From NCBI RefSeq assembly GCF_037113415.1, contig NZ_CP146608.1:2376501-2440500 (forward strand): a stretch of DNA of 64,000 nucleotides, in the 5' to 3' direction. Positions 45,653 to 53,191 of this stretch are shown here, in pieces. Position numbers and translations under genes: made by a program. The notes under the pieces are model-generated. The model did not search any database, was not told the DNA's origin, and saw only the letters and a program-made list of their open reading frames with translations. Origin of the DNA: Devosia sp. XK-2 (lineage in GTDB: Bacteria > Pseudomonadota > Alphaproteobacteria > Rhizobiales > Devosiaceae). The stretch's first letter is position 1, and each line of letters opens with the position of its first letter.

Positions 45653-46519
45653 CTAGACCGTCCCGCGCTCCTTGCGCAGGGCTACAACCCTGTCGATATC
45701 GGCCGCCGAGTGTCGCTCCGCCAGGTGCTCATCTTCCGGCCCACCAGCTGCGTTCACGCACCGCCCGCGCTTGACCGGCTCGCGCGCATCGACCTGGCGG
45801 GCCCAGCGGATGACATTCTTGTAGGTCCCCACATCGAGGAATTCGGCCGCGTTATAGGCCCGACCAAGCACCAGCCCGCCATACCAGGGAAAGATCGCCA
45901 TATCGGCGATCGTATATTCGCTGCCCGAGACGAATTCGTGCTCCGCCAACTGGCGATCGAGCACGTCGAGCTGGCGTTTGGTTTCCATCGCATAGCGATT
46001 GATCGGATATTCGAACTTCTCAGGCGCATAGGCGTAAAAATGCCCGAAACCACCGCCCACAAAGGGAGCGCTGCCCATCTGCCAGAAGAGCCAGTTCATA
46101 GTCTCGGCCCGCTGCGCCACATCCTTGCTGAGGAAGGCATCGAACTTGTCGGCCAGATACACCATGATCGAACCGCTTTCGAATAGGCGGATCGGCGTCT
46201 CAGGGCCGTAATCCATCATCGCCGGGATCTTGGAATTGGGGTTGACCGAGACAAAGCCCGAGCCGAACTGGCCACCCTTGCCGATATTGATCAGATATGC
46301 GTCATATTCCGCATCGTGCCCGGCGGCCAGCAGCTCCTCGAGCATGATGGTCACCTTCTGGCCATTGGGCGTTGCCAGGGAATAGAGTTGGATCGGATGC
46401 GCGCCCCGTGGCAGCACCTGCTCATGAGTCGCCCCGGCAATCGGTCGGTTGGTGCTGGCAAAGGCGCCTCCGTTTTCCTTGTCCCAGGTCCAGACTTTGG
46501 GCGGCACATATTCGGTCAT
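45653..46519 (-). CDS. yghU: glutathione-dependent disulfide-bond oxidoreductase YghU
   Basis: The 288-residue protein is a Nu-class glutathione-transferase homologue. It has the thioredoxin-like N-terminal domain (HPIQLYSLATPNGQKVTIMLEE, with the TPNGQK motif that binds two glutathiones), then NPNSKIPAMMDYG and IRLFESGSIMVYLAD, and a helical C-terminal domain with SEYTIADMAIFPW. YghU reduces disulfides of organic peroxides and 2-hydroxyethyl disulfide. The ATG at 46519 fits relatives better than the one at 46558. Confidence 0.93.
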   Translation of the reverse strand: MTEYVPPKVWTWDKENGGAFASTNRPIAGATHEQVLPRGAHPIQLYSLATPNGQKVTIMLEELLAAGHDAEYDAYLINIGKGGQFGSGFVSVNPNSKIPAMMDYGPETPIRLFESGSIMVYLADKFDAFLSKDVAQRAETMNWLFWQMGSAPFVGGGFGHFYAYAPEKFEYPINRYAMETKRQLDVLDRQLAEHEFVSGSEYTIADMAIFPWYGGLVLGRAYNAAEFLDVGTYKNVIRWARQVDAREPVKRGRCVNAAGGPEDEHLAERHSAADIDRVVALRKERGTV

Positions 46520-46655
46520 CGCGAAGCTCTCTTGATGTCGGTGATGGATGACGATCATTCATCGTCATTTGGCGATATAAACATAAAACCCTCCCGGCGT
46601 AACCCTCCCTCCGCACAAACTTGCCAGCACATCAGCGCACAGCTACTGCTCGCCC

Positions 46656-47765
46656 ATGCACAGCACCGATCCCTTCGATATTTTCCTTGTCGCAACGCCC
46701 GGCCTTGAAGCGCCATTGGCTGAGGAGGCCAGGGTCGCCGGATTTGCCAATGCGGCAATCGTCGATGGTGGTGTCACCTTTCCCGGCACCTGGCCCGATG
46801 TCTGGCGCGCCAATCTCGTCCTGCGCGGCGCCACCCGCGTTCTGGCGCGCCTCACCAGTTTCCGGGCCATGCATCTGGCGCAGCTCGACAAGCGCGCCCG
46901 CAAACTGCCCTGGGCCCAATGGCTGCGCGCCGATATCCCGGTTCACGTGGAAGCCAGTTGCAAACGCTCCCGCATTTACCATGCCGGCGCCGCCGCCCAG
47001 CGCGTCGCCACCGCTATCGGCGTCGAACTGGGTGCGCCCATAGCCGAAAACGCCATCCTGCGCGTCATGGTGCGGATCGAGGACGATCTGGTCACCATCA
47101 GCATCGATACCACCGGCGCCTCTCTGCACAAGCGCGGATTCAAGGAAGGTGTTGCCAAGGCGCCCATGCGCGAAACCATGGCAGCCATGTTCCTGGCCCA
47201 ATGCGGCTATAGCGGCGCCGAACCGGTGCTCGACCCCATGTGCGGCTCGGGCACTTTTGTGATCGAGGCCGCCGAGATCGCCCTCGGCATCGCCCCCGGT
47301 CGCGCGCGCAATTTTGCCTTCGAGCAACTCCCCGGCTTCGATGCCGCCGCCTGGTCGAGCCTGAAGACAAGCCGCCCTGCCGGAACCGCCGTCACGCGCT
47401 TTTACGGCTTTGACCGCGACCCCGGCGCCATCCGCATGGCAAACGAAAACGCCGCCCGCGCCGGCGTCGATGCACTGACCAGCTTCACCCCGCAATCCAT
47501 CGAGCAATTGACCCCGCCCGAAGGCCCGCCGGGCCTTGTCATCGTCAATCCCCCCTATGGCACCCGCATCGGCCAGAAAGGCCCGCTGATCGGCCTGCAC
47601 CGCACGCTCGGCACGGTTCTCAAAACCCGCTTCTCCGGCTGGCGAGTGGGCATCGTCACCGCCGACAAGCAATTGGCCCAGGCCACCGGCCTGACCTTCG
47701 AGCCGCCGCTCCCCCCGGTGCTCCATGGCGGCATTCGCGTGGCGCTTTATCGCGCCACTCTATAA
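46656..47765 (+). CDS. THUMP-domain class I RNA methyltransferase (RlmL-like)
   Basis: The 369-residue protein has a THUMP RNA-binding domain (residues about 50-155) and a Rossmann methyltransferase domain. Motif I is DPMCGSGTFVIEAA (near residue 193) and the catalytic motif IV is NPPYGTRIG (near 292), the NPPY type that methylates exocyclic amino groups. Relatives include RlmL, which makes m2G2445 in 23S rRNA, without the RlmK part. The exact target is not certain. It is divergent from yghU. Confidence 0.9.
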   Translation: MHSTDPFDIFLVATPGLEAPLAEEARVAGFANAAIVDGGVTFPGTWPDVWRANLVLRGATRVLARLTSFRAMHLAQLDKRARKLPWAQWLRADIPVHVEASCKRSRIYHAGAAAQRVATAIGVELGAPIAENAILRVMVRIEDDLVTISIDTTGASLHKRGFKEGVAKAPMRETMAAMFLAQCGYSGAEPVLDPMCGSGTFVIEAAEIALGIAPGRARNFAFEQLPGFDAAAWSSLKTSRPAGTAVTRFYGFDRDPGAIRMANENAARAGVDALTSFTPQSIEQLTPPEGPPGLVIVNPPYGTRIGQKGPLIGLHRTLGTVLKTRFSGWRVGIVTADKQLAQATGLTFEPPLPPVLHGGIRVALYRATL

Positions 47766-47887
47766 CGGCCGAGGATCACACTGCCGCAACGGGTCGCCCG
47801 AGGCCTGTGCCTCACGGCCGGGACTGTCACACCATCTTGGCCATGCCGGTCTATCCTGGGCATCCCCGACCCAGCCGATGACCCGCA

Positions 47888-48508
47888 ATGGATATTCTGA
47901 ACGACCTCGTCCTGCCCCTGGCCGCCTCGCCCTGGGTCTATGCCATCGCCCTGGGGCTGGTCATCCTCGATAGCTTTTTCCCACTATTCCCCAGCGAAGT
48001 GGTCATTGTGGGCCTGGCCTCCCTGGCCGCGTCCCACGCCGAGCCCGATATCGTGTTGCTGCTGCTCATCGCCGCGCTGGGCGCGCTGGTCGGTGACACC
48101 CTGACCTATTTTCTGGGTCGGTTCATTGGCGTCCGGCGCCTGCAATCGACCCGGCTGCGTCCGCTCGTGCGCCTGCTGCGCTGGGCCTCGCGCCGCCTTG
48201 GCCGTCGCGCCGGCATGGTCATCCTCACGGCGCGTTTCATTCCCTGGGCCCGCCTGGCCGTCAACCTGACCGCCGGAAGCACCGGCTATGCATTCTGGCG
48301 CTTCGCCCCCTTTTGCCTGGCAGCCAGCACATTGTGGGCGGCCTATAACGTGACCATGGGCTATCTGGCCGGCCACTGGTTCAGCGCCCAGCCAATCATC
48401 GGCATGCTCGCCGCCATCATCCTGGCTGTCGCCCTCGGCTTCCTGCTCGACGCCATCAATACCCGTATCCGCCGGAACGGCCCGAACCGGCCCGATGCGC
48501 AGATTTGA
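47888..48508 (+). CDS. DedA-family membrane protein
   Basis: This 206-residue protein has the DedA/SNARE-associated layout, with five or six hydrophobic segments. The family region is near residues 100-135: MVILTARFIPWARLAVNLTAGS, matching the F/RxxPxxR motif of DedA proteins that is needed for function, with the preceding glycine-rich ALGALVGDTLTYFLGR. DedA proteins are linked to lipid-carrier (undecaprenyl phosphate) flipping and membrane stress. No strong ribosome-binding site is seen at 47888. Confidence 0.88.
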   Translation: MDILNDLVLPLAASPWVYAIALGLVILDSFFPLFPSEVVIVGLASLAASHAEPDIVLLLLIAALGALVGDTLTYFLGRFIGVRRLQSTRLRPLVRLLRWASRRLGRRAGMVILTARFIPWARLAVNLTAGSTGYAFWRFAPFCLAASTLWAAYNVTMGYLAGHWFSAQPIIGMLAAIILAVALGFLLDAINTRIRRNGPNRPDAQI

Positions 48509-48577
48509 TCGGCCCAACCGGAACGCCAGATGGCCCGAGGCGTTTCCCTTTCATCCACAATTGAAAGGAGAAATTGC

Positions 48578-48778
48578 ATGGACTGGAACCGCATTGAAGG
48601 CAGTTGGAAGCAGTTTTCGGGCAAAGCCAAGGAACAATGGGGCAAGCTCACCGACGATGATCTCGCCCAGATCGACGGCAATCGCGAACAGCTCGAAGGC
48701 AAGCTTCAGGAGCGTTATGGCAAGACCAAGGATGACGTCCGCAAGGAAGTAGACCACTGGTCCGGCCAGATGCACTGA
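48578..48778 (+). CDS. CsbD-family stress protein
   Basis: A 66-residue hydrophilic protein of the CsbD family, starting MDWNRIEGSWKQFSGKAKEQ and continuing with the family core GKLTDDDLAQIDGNREQLEG. These small proteins accumulate under general stress; the molecular role is unknown. GAAAGGAG precedes the ATG at 48578, which rules out the longer frame from 48530. A strong terminator follows. Confidence 0.94.
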   Translation: MDWNRIEGSWKQFSGKAKEQWGKLTDDDLAQIDGNREQLEGKLQERYGKTKDDVRKEVDHWSGQMH

Positions 48779-48802
48779 CTGACTCGCGACCCGATCAAAA
48801 AG

Positions 48803-48827
48803 GCCCGGTCATCGACCGGGCTTTTTT
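48803..48827 (+). terminator. rho-independent terminator of the csbD-like gene
   Basis: Perfect arms GCCCGGTC and GACCGGGC flank ATC and are followed by six T residues, 24 bp after the stop codon. Confidence 0.93.
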
Positions 48828-48883
48828 GTGCCCCCATCCATGTTAACCTCGAGGCGTCCCCACCAATCGATCTGGACAGAGCA

Positions 48884-49234
48884 ATGGCCGGACACCGCAT
48901 CTTTTCCACCAGCCTCGCCAGCGTCTATCCGCACTATGTCGCCAAAGCAGAAAAGAAAGGACGCACCAAGGCCGAGGTCGACGAAATCTTCTTCTGGCTC
49001 ACTGGCCACGACCGGGCTTCCCTCGATGCCGAACTGGCCAACAAAACCACATTCGAGGATTTCTTCGCCAACGCACCCAGGCTCAACCCCAATCGCAGCC
49101 TCATCACCGGCGTCGTCTGCGGCATCCGCGTCGAAAACATCGAAGACCCCCTCATGCGCGAACTGCGCTATCTCGACAAACTCGTCGACGAACTGGCCAA
49201 GGGCAAGAAGATGGAAAAGATATTGCGCAGCTAA
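48884..49234 (+). CDS. DUF2200 family protein
   Basis: The 116-residue protein is a full-length DUF2200 member, with the signature [32 protein letters not shown] and the C-terminal [23 protein letters not shown]2200 proteins are small, helical and widespread, and their function is unknown. It stands alone between the csbD-like gene and a PAS protein. Confidence 0.9.
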   Translation: MAGHRIFSTSLASVYPHYVAKAEKKGRTKAEVDEIFFWLTGHDRASLDAELANKTTFEDFFANAPRLNPNRSLITGVVCGIRVENIEDPLMRELRYLDKLVDELAKGKKMEKILRS

Positions 49235-49440
49235 GGCATTCGGCGGCCGGACACGCCGCGTTCGGCCACAATTTTCCATATGCGCGCTGACTGTAAAAGC
49301 GGGCGGGCAGATATACTTAGTAGTAACCTCATCAGGACATCTATAGGCCCAAACAACGGCAATAGCGGCATGTCTTGGCGAACGTTTAGACCAGCCAATT
49401 CGCTGGCATCGGCAATTGTCTAACCGAGCGAGGAACATCA

Positions 49441-50328
49441 ATGGCCTCTGGATTGACCTCAGCAAGTCTTGTTCCGAGCGTTCTGTCGGACATTTCCGGC
49501 CGGCATGACTCTAACCCTCTGGCGATTATCCAGATCCTCGAACACCACATGGGCATTGGCTGTTTTCAGCTCGATATAGCCGCAGGCCGGTTTTACCTCT
49601 CGGATATGGCCTGCCGTATCTATGGCTACGCCCCCACGCGCGATGGGCTCCCCGTCAGCCAGGTCCTCGCCTCCCTGGCGCGCGAGGACAGGCGCCGCGG
49701 GGCCGAGCTTCTCACCCAGGCCATCACCCAGAAATGCGGCTACCGCTTCGTCCTGCGGGTCACCCCCGATGGGGAAAAGGTGCATATCGTCGAGTGCTTT
49801 GCCGATGTCGTCCTGAGCAAGCTCGGCGAACCCGTCGCCGTCGTCGGTACGGTCAGGGACATTTCCGAACGCGCCATCGCCAATGCGCAATCGGCCGGCC
49901 GCAGCCTGCTCCTGCGCTCTCTGCTCATCAACATCCCGGCCGCCATTGCCGTGCTGGATCGGGATATGCGCTACCTGGCCGTCAGCAATTATTGGGCCGC
50001 GGGCCATGGCCGCAAGTCGCCACAGGAACTGGTGGGTCGCAAGCACTATGACGAGCACCCCGACCTGACCGAAGAAGTCAGACGCGAACATGTGCAGGTA
50101 CTAAACGGCGCTACGCTCCGCCGACCGCGCGCCTTCCTCAAGGATCGCAACGGCAAACCCATCCGCCAGACCTGCGTCATGTGCCCCTGGTACACCATGG
50201 AAAAAGACGTCGGCGGCATGATCATCATGCTCAGCACCGTCGATATCACCAACAATCTCCCCCAGGAAAAATCCACCGGCGCCCTGCCCACCCGCCAGGA
50301 ATTCCTCGAGCTTCTGGCCACGTTGTAG
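49441..50328 (+). CDS. PAS-domain protein without output domain
   Basis: The 295-residue protein has two PAS domains: about residues 35-145 (IGCFQLDIAAGRFYLSDMAC, ending VVGTVRDISERAIA) and about 160-280 (VLDRDMRYLAVSNYWAAGHG, ending IIMLSTVDITNN). There is no kinase, GGDEF, EAL or DNA-binding domain, and no membrane segment, so it is a cytoplasmic sensor module. It carries a CVMCPW segment near residue 245 that could coordinate metal or react with thiols. It must work through a partner, which is not identified; the Gre-type factor follows 172 bp on. Confidence 0.82.
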   Translation: MASGLTSASLVPSVLSDISGRHDSNPLAIIQILEHHMGIGCFQLDIAAGRFYLSDMACRIYGYAPTRDGLPVSQVLASLAREDRRRGAELLTQAITQKCGYRFVLRVTPDGEKVHIVECFADVVLSKLGEPVAVVGTVRDISERAIANAQSAGRSLLLRSLLINIPAAIAVLDRDMRYLAVSNYWAAGHGRKSPQELVGRKHYDEHPDLTEEVRREHVQVLNGATLRRPRAFLKDRNGKPIRQTCVMCPWYTMEKDVGGMIIMLSTVDITNNLPQEKSTGALPTRQEFLELLATL

Positions 50329-50500
50329 CGCCTGCCGAAGATGCCAACCTGGTGCCCGAACTGGGCTCGCTTGGAATTGATCTCCGGCCGTTCCGCATCA
50401 TCGTCAGAATGCCTACATGATGACGGTCCCAGCCCTGCGCCGGGATAACACGGCTCTGAAAGGGCCACCCTTCACTTCATCCGGAACCAGGATTGCTTCA

Positions 50501-50983
50501 GTGAGTGTTGCTTTTACCAAGGAAGATAGTGCCGAGACGGCGGCTGAAACCATGCTGCCGGAAAAGCCTGTCCCGCAGGGCCCAAACCTGGTGACCGCCA
50601 ATGGGCTTGCCGCGCTCCAACACCAACTGGCTGAGGCTAGCGCCGCCTATGAAGACGCGCTCGCCATTGAAGACATCAATGAGCGCCGCCGCCAGGCCGC
50701 CAATCCCTACCGTGACCTACGCTACCTCAACGAGCGCATCCGCACCGCCCAGCTCGTGCCGCCGCCGGAGAGCAACGACATCGTCGCCTTCGGCTCCCGC
50801 GTCACGTTTCGACGCGACGACGGCCGCACCCAGACTTTTACCATTGTGGGCGAAGACGAAGCCGACCCCAAATCCGGCACAATCTCCTTCGCCTCGACGC
50901 TGGCGCGGGCGCTGATGGGCAAGGTTGTGGGGGATGTGGCGGTGTTGGGCGCAGCAGAGGCGGAGATTGTGGGGATTGGGTGA
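50501..50983 (+). CDS. GreA/GreB-type transcription elongation factor domain protein
   Basis: This 160-residue protein has a coiled-coil N-terminal part (LAALQHQLAEASAAYEDALA, then INERRRQAANPYRDLRYLNERIRTAQLV) and the C-terminal Gre domain (NDIVAFGSRVTFRRDDGRTQ, then FASTLARALMGKVVGDVAVL). Gre factors insert their coiled coil into the RNA polymerase secondary channel. It differs from housekeeping GreA and is probably a paralogue such as a Rnk- or GreB-like factor. The GTG at 50501 is chosen because the family starts near here and AGGA lies upstream; a longer frame begins at 50417. Confidence 0.8.
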   Translation: MSVAFTKEDSAETAAETMLPEKPVPQGPNLVTANGLAALQHQLAEASAAYEDALAIEDINERRRQAANPYRDLRYLNERIRTAQLVPPPESNDIVAFGSRVTFRRDDGRTQTFTIVGEDEADPKSGTISFASTLARALMGKVVGDVAVLGAAEAEIVGIG

Positions 50984-51047
50984 TTGGCGTCCACGGTTGT
51001 TCGGAGACGCTCCTCGGACGCGCAAACCAATTCTTCACCCTTGTTCG

Positions 51048-52124
51048 CTAGTCGCCGCCTCGTCGCCAAAAATCATAGCTGACATAAGAGAAGCCATATC
51101 GAGCAAACGGATCGTAGTCCTCATTCGGAATGGCAGAGCCACTGCGCTTTTTTGCAGATGCCGCAATTTTGGGGACTACACGCGCATTCCAAACACCCAC
51201 ACCCACGATGGACTTTAAAAACATAAAGAAATGATCGTCATCTGCGAAATTACAGATAAAATCACAAACATAATTTAGCAATCTCGGAGACGACGCCAAG
51301 TCTACAAGTATATATTCGCTCTCACTTGCGGAGTTGCAAAAAAAATGGGCAAGTTCAGCTCTGTCCACGCCCCTGTACAATTGCAGCTCGAAAAATGAAT
51401 ACAAGACCCATTTCACTGATGCAATATCTTGGTTTTCAACCAGGTTGGAGAAAATCCATCCTAAAGCCACATCTGGCAGGCGACTATCAAATGGCTTTCG
51501 CTCCACAACGTTACGCCATACACTAACCCAGGAATGCGATGTAATATTAGTTGAGTTTGCGAGCCAACGTATTAGGTACTCTTCACTATATTCCCGAATA
51601 TCTCCAGAGAACGCAGATTCCTTCTCTTCTTTCTTGTCGTCATTTATGTCCCTCCAGATGGTGGCCTGCTTCTGAAATAGGGACATCTCCGAGCTAACCC
51701 AAAGCGCTTGCTGAGATGGGTTAGTAAAGAGAAGTGTCGAGGCAAGTCTCCATGGATCATACGATTGCTGTAGGTTCGCTCCTATCAACCGGTTGAACTG
51801 CACTAGAAAGAGGGCGTCTGAGCGCACTTCCTCTTCGTTCGCCTCCCAATACTCAACAACTGTGTCGATGGTCCCAGAGAATATATCGCCGTTAGGCCGG
51901 CGGAACGCCACGAGTCCTAAGTCGCCAGGAAAAGCGACGACCTCGCCGACACACGGACATGTCAAATAATTTTCGTAGTCAAGAAACGGGACGAAAGAAG
52001 TAGATATGTAGTATTCGTCCATTTCTTGCACATATGGTAAGTTAGTTCCGGCTGTTGTAAATACCGGTATCATCATTCCAGCATTCCCATCCGAAACATC
52101 AACAAAACAAGACAACCTAAACAT
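51048..52124 (-). CDS. hypothetical protein, second gene of the AT-rich operon
   Basis: A 358-residue soluble protein with no signal peptide, membrane segment or domain that I recognise. The N-terminal 100 residues look beta-rich and acidic (EYYISTSFVPFLDYENYLTC, then CPCVGEVVAFPGDLGLVAF). The rest is helical with many Trp and Phe residues (EEYLIRWLANSTNITSHSW, SVKWVLYSFFELQLYRG), and a CPC motif sits near residue 57. It overlaps the upstream gene by 8 bp, so the two are coupled. Codon use is AT-rich and unlike the neighbours, which suggests acquisition by transfer. The partner protein is the better starting point for a function. Confidence 0.8.
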   Translation of the reverse strand: MFRLSCFVDVSDGNAGMMIPVFTTAGTNLPYVQEMDEYYISTSFVPFLDYENYLTCPCVGEVVAFPGDLGLVAFRRPNGDIFSGTIDTVVEYWEANEEEVRSDALFLVQFNRLIGANLQQSYDPWRLASTLLFTNPSQQALWVSSEMSLFQKQATIWRDINDDKKEEKESAFSGDIREYSEEYLIRWLANSTNITSHSWVSVWRNVVERKPFDSRLPDVALGWIFSNLVENQDIASVKWVLYSFFELQLYRGVDRAELAHFFCNSASESEYILVDLASSPRLLNYVCDFICNFADDDHFFMFLKSIVGVGVWNARVVPKIAASAKKRSGSAIPNEDYDPFARYGFSYVSYDFWRRGGD

Positions 52125-52890
52125 AATAGCCTCGCTCTATATAAAACTTCTCAAGCTTGTCATATATGGCGTAGTAGTAATATTGCTTTCGAAGTGGATA
52201 TAAGGGATATGAAAATATCTCCGCACCGGTCGCCTCTATACTTTCGACATATCGCCTGTTGCCGAGGTAAGTCTCTGGGATAATGAAAAGGAGCGGCTTT
52301 CGGCTAGACAAGGAAACAGCAGAGTTCACCTGGACTTCGATTGCGAACCTACGATCATCAAACTTTTCGTTTCGGTCACCAATAAGCCTGTGAAGCGCTA
52401 GAATTTCCTCATCAAGAACATCGATGTCGAAAGCTGACTTAAACTGCTCGTCAGGGCGCGCTTTCAACTTATAGTAGTCGCGAGGATTATTGAAAAAGGT
52501 TCCTATCAACTTTTGAGGAGCTTCTGGGTCGTCTTTTATCTCAAAATCTGAAAGCTCCATCATGTTGATGTAATTGGGGTACAGCCCGCCGTCGAAAGCG
52601 CCACTGTCGAACGGAAACACTCTTTTGACACCGTCGGAAAAATACTCGAAGACAACGCAGCTGGGCAGTTCCCAATAGTCCGCCTCCTGATTGGCTTCTT
52701 TTTTATATGCGGCCCGTCCAACGAAGAAATAACTGAGGTTTTCACCCCTGAACACGTTGCAGGGCCGCGCTTCGATCTCGCCCTTTGCGAGGATTTTTTT
52801 TATGAAGTAACTTTCAGTAGTGTGTACAAGGGGCAGAGGGTTGGCCCTGGAAATGCTGTTTCTTTGTAAAAACTGACGAAGCGCGGTCAT
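52117..52890 (-). CDS. hypothetical protein, first gene of the AT-rich operon (possible ADP-ribosyltransferase-like)
   Basis: The 257-residue protein begins at an ATG with GGGAGGG upstream. Near its N-terminus it has LPLVHTTESYFIKKILAKGE (H23), then CNVFRGENLSYFFVGRAAY (residues 44-62), PFDSGAF at 93-99 and RRFAIEVQV (E185). An His-Thr pair on an early strand, a YF-aromatic second strand and a late Glu are the pattern of H-Y-E or DarT-like ADP-ribosyltransferases. This resemblance is by eye, is not a formal match, and could be wrong. No antitoxin macrodomain is seen. The partner gene overlaps by 8 bp. Confidence 0.8.
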   Translation of the reverse strand: MTALRQFLQRNSISRANPLPLVHTTESYFIKKILAKGEIEARPCNVFRGENLSYFFVGRAAYKKEANQEADYWELPSCVVFEYFSDGVKRVFPFDSGAFDGGLYPNYINMMELSDFEIKDDPEAPQKLIGTFFNNPRDYYKLKARPDEQFKSAFDIDVLDEEILALHRLIGDRNEKFDDRRFAIEVQVNSAVSLSSRKPLLFIIPETYLGNRRYVESIEATGAEIFSYPLYPLRKQYYYYAIYDKLEKFYIERGYYV

Positions 52891-53107
52891 ATTTGTCCCT
52901 CCCTGCACATTCGTCATTCTAGAGAGAAACGGGGTTCTTGCGAGCAGAAATCAACCTGCACCACCCCTTCCCTTTCCCCGACTCTTCCGCTAGACAGCCC
53001 GCTTAACCACCATGTTCGGTCTTTTCCCCTGCGGCGCAGTGCTCAACTGCAGCGCGGGTTTCGCGCGGACGGGTGTGTCCGGGCGATTCTTCCCCTCGCC
53101 CGGCATC

Positions 53108-53185
53108 GAGCGTTGCTAGAGAAAGTGGCCCCACTTTTTCGGTTCGGCAATGCAACGAAAAATGAGTTGAACGAGCCAGAGCGAG
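53108..53185. repeat. RIME-like intergenic repeat, degenerate copy 3
   Basis: GAGCGTTGCTAGAGAAAGTG, CACTTTTTCGGTTCGGCAATG and CAACGAAAAATGAG line up with the order GCGTTTCCAGCAAAAGTGG, GGTTTTG, CCGGAAACGC and GATAAAACAAG of copy 1. The end (CGAGCCAGAGCG) is weakly preserved. It lies directly before carB and beside the AT-rich island. Confidence 0.55.
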
Positions 53186-53191
53186 CCCCGA

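Larger units (their letters stand above)
51048..52890 (-). other. AT-rich two-gene island between gre and carB
   Basis: Both genes in this stretch are much poorer in G+C than their surroundings: sampled 60-base rows give 23/60 (51241), 22/60 (51541) and 27/60 (52441), against 39/60 in carB (54001). No transposase, integrase or tRNA borders it, and no flanking direct repeat was found by eye. The right side abuts a RIME-like unit at 53108. Confidence 0.75.

Noticed and set aside
49235..49440. Possible small RNA or gene in the gap before the PAS protein
   Set aside because: No hairpin, promoter or open frame with a ribosome-binding site stands out.
51048..53107. Possible prophage or integrative element
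   Set aside because: No integrase, tRNA end, capsid gene or flanking direct repeat is visible; only two genes are foreign in composition.
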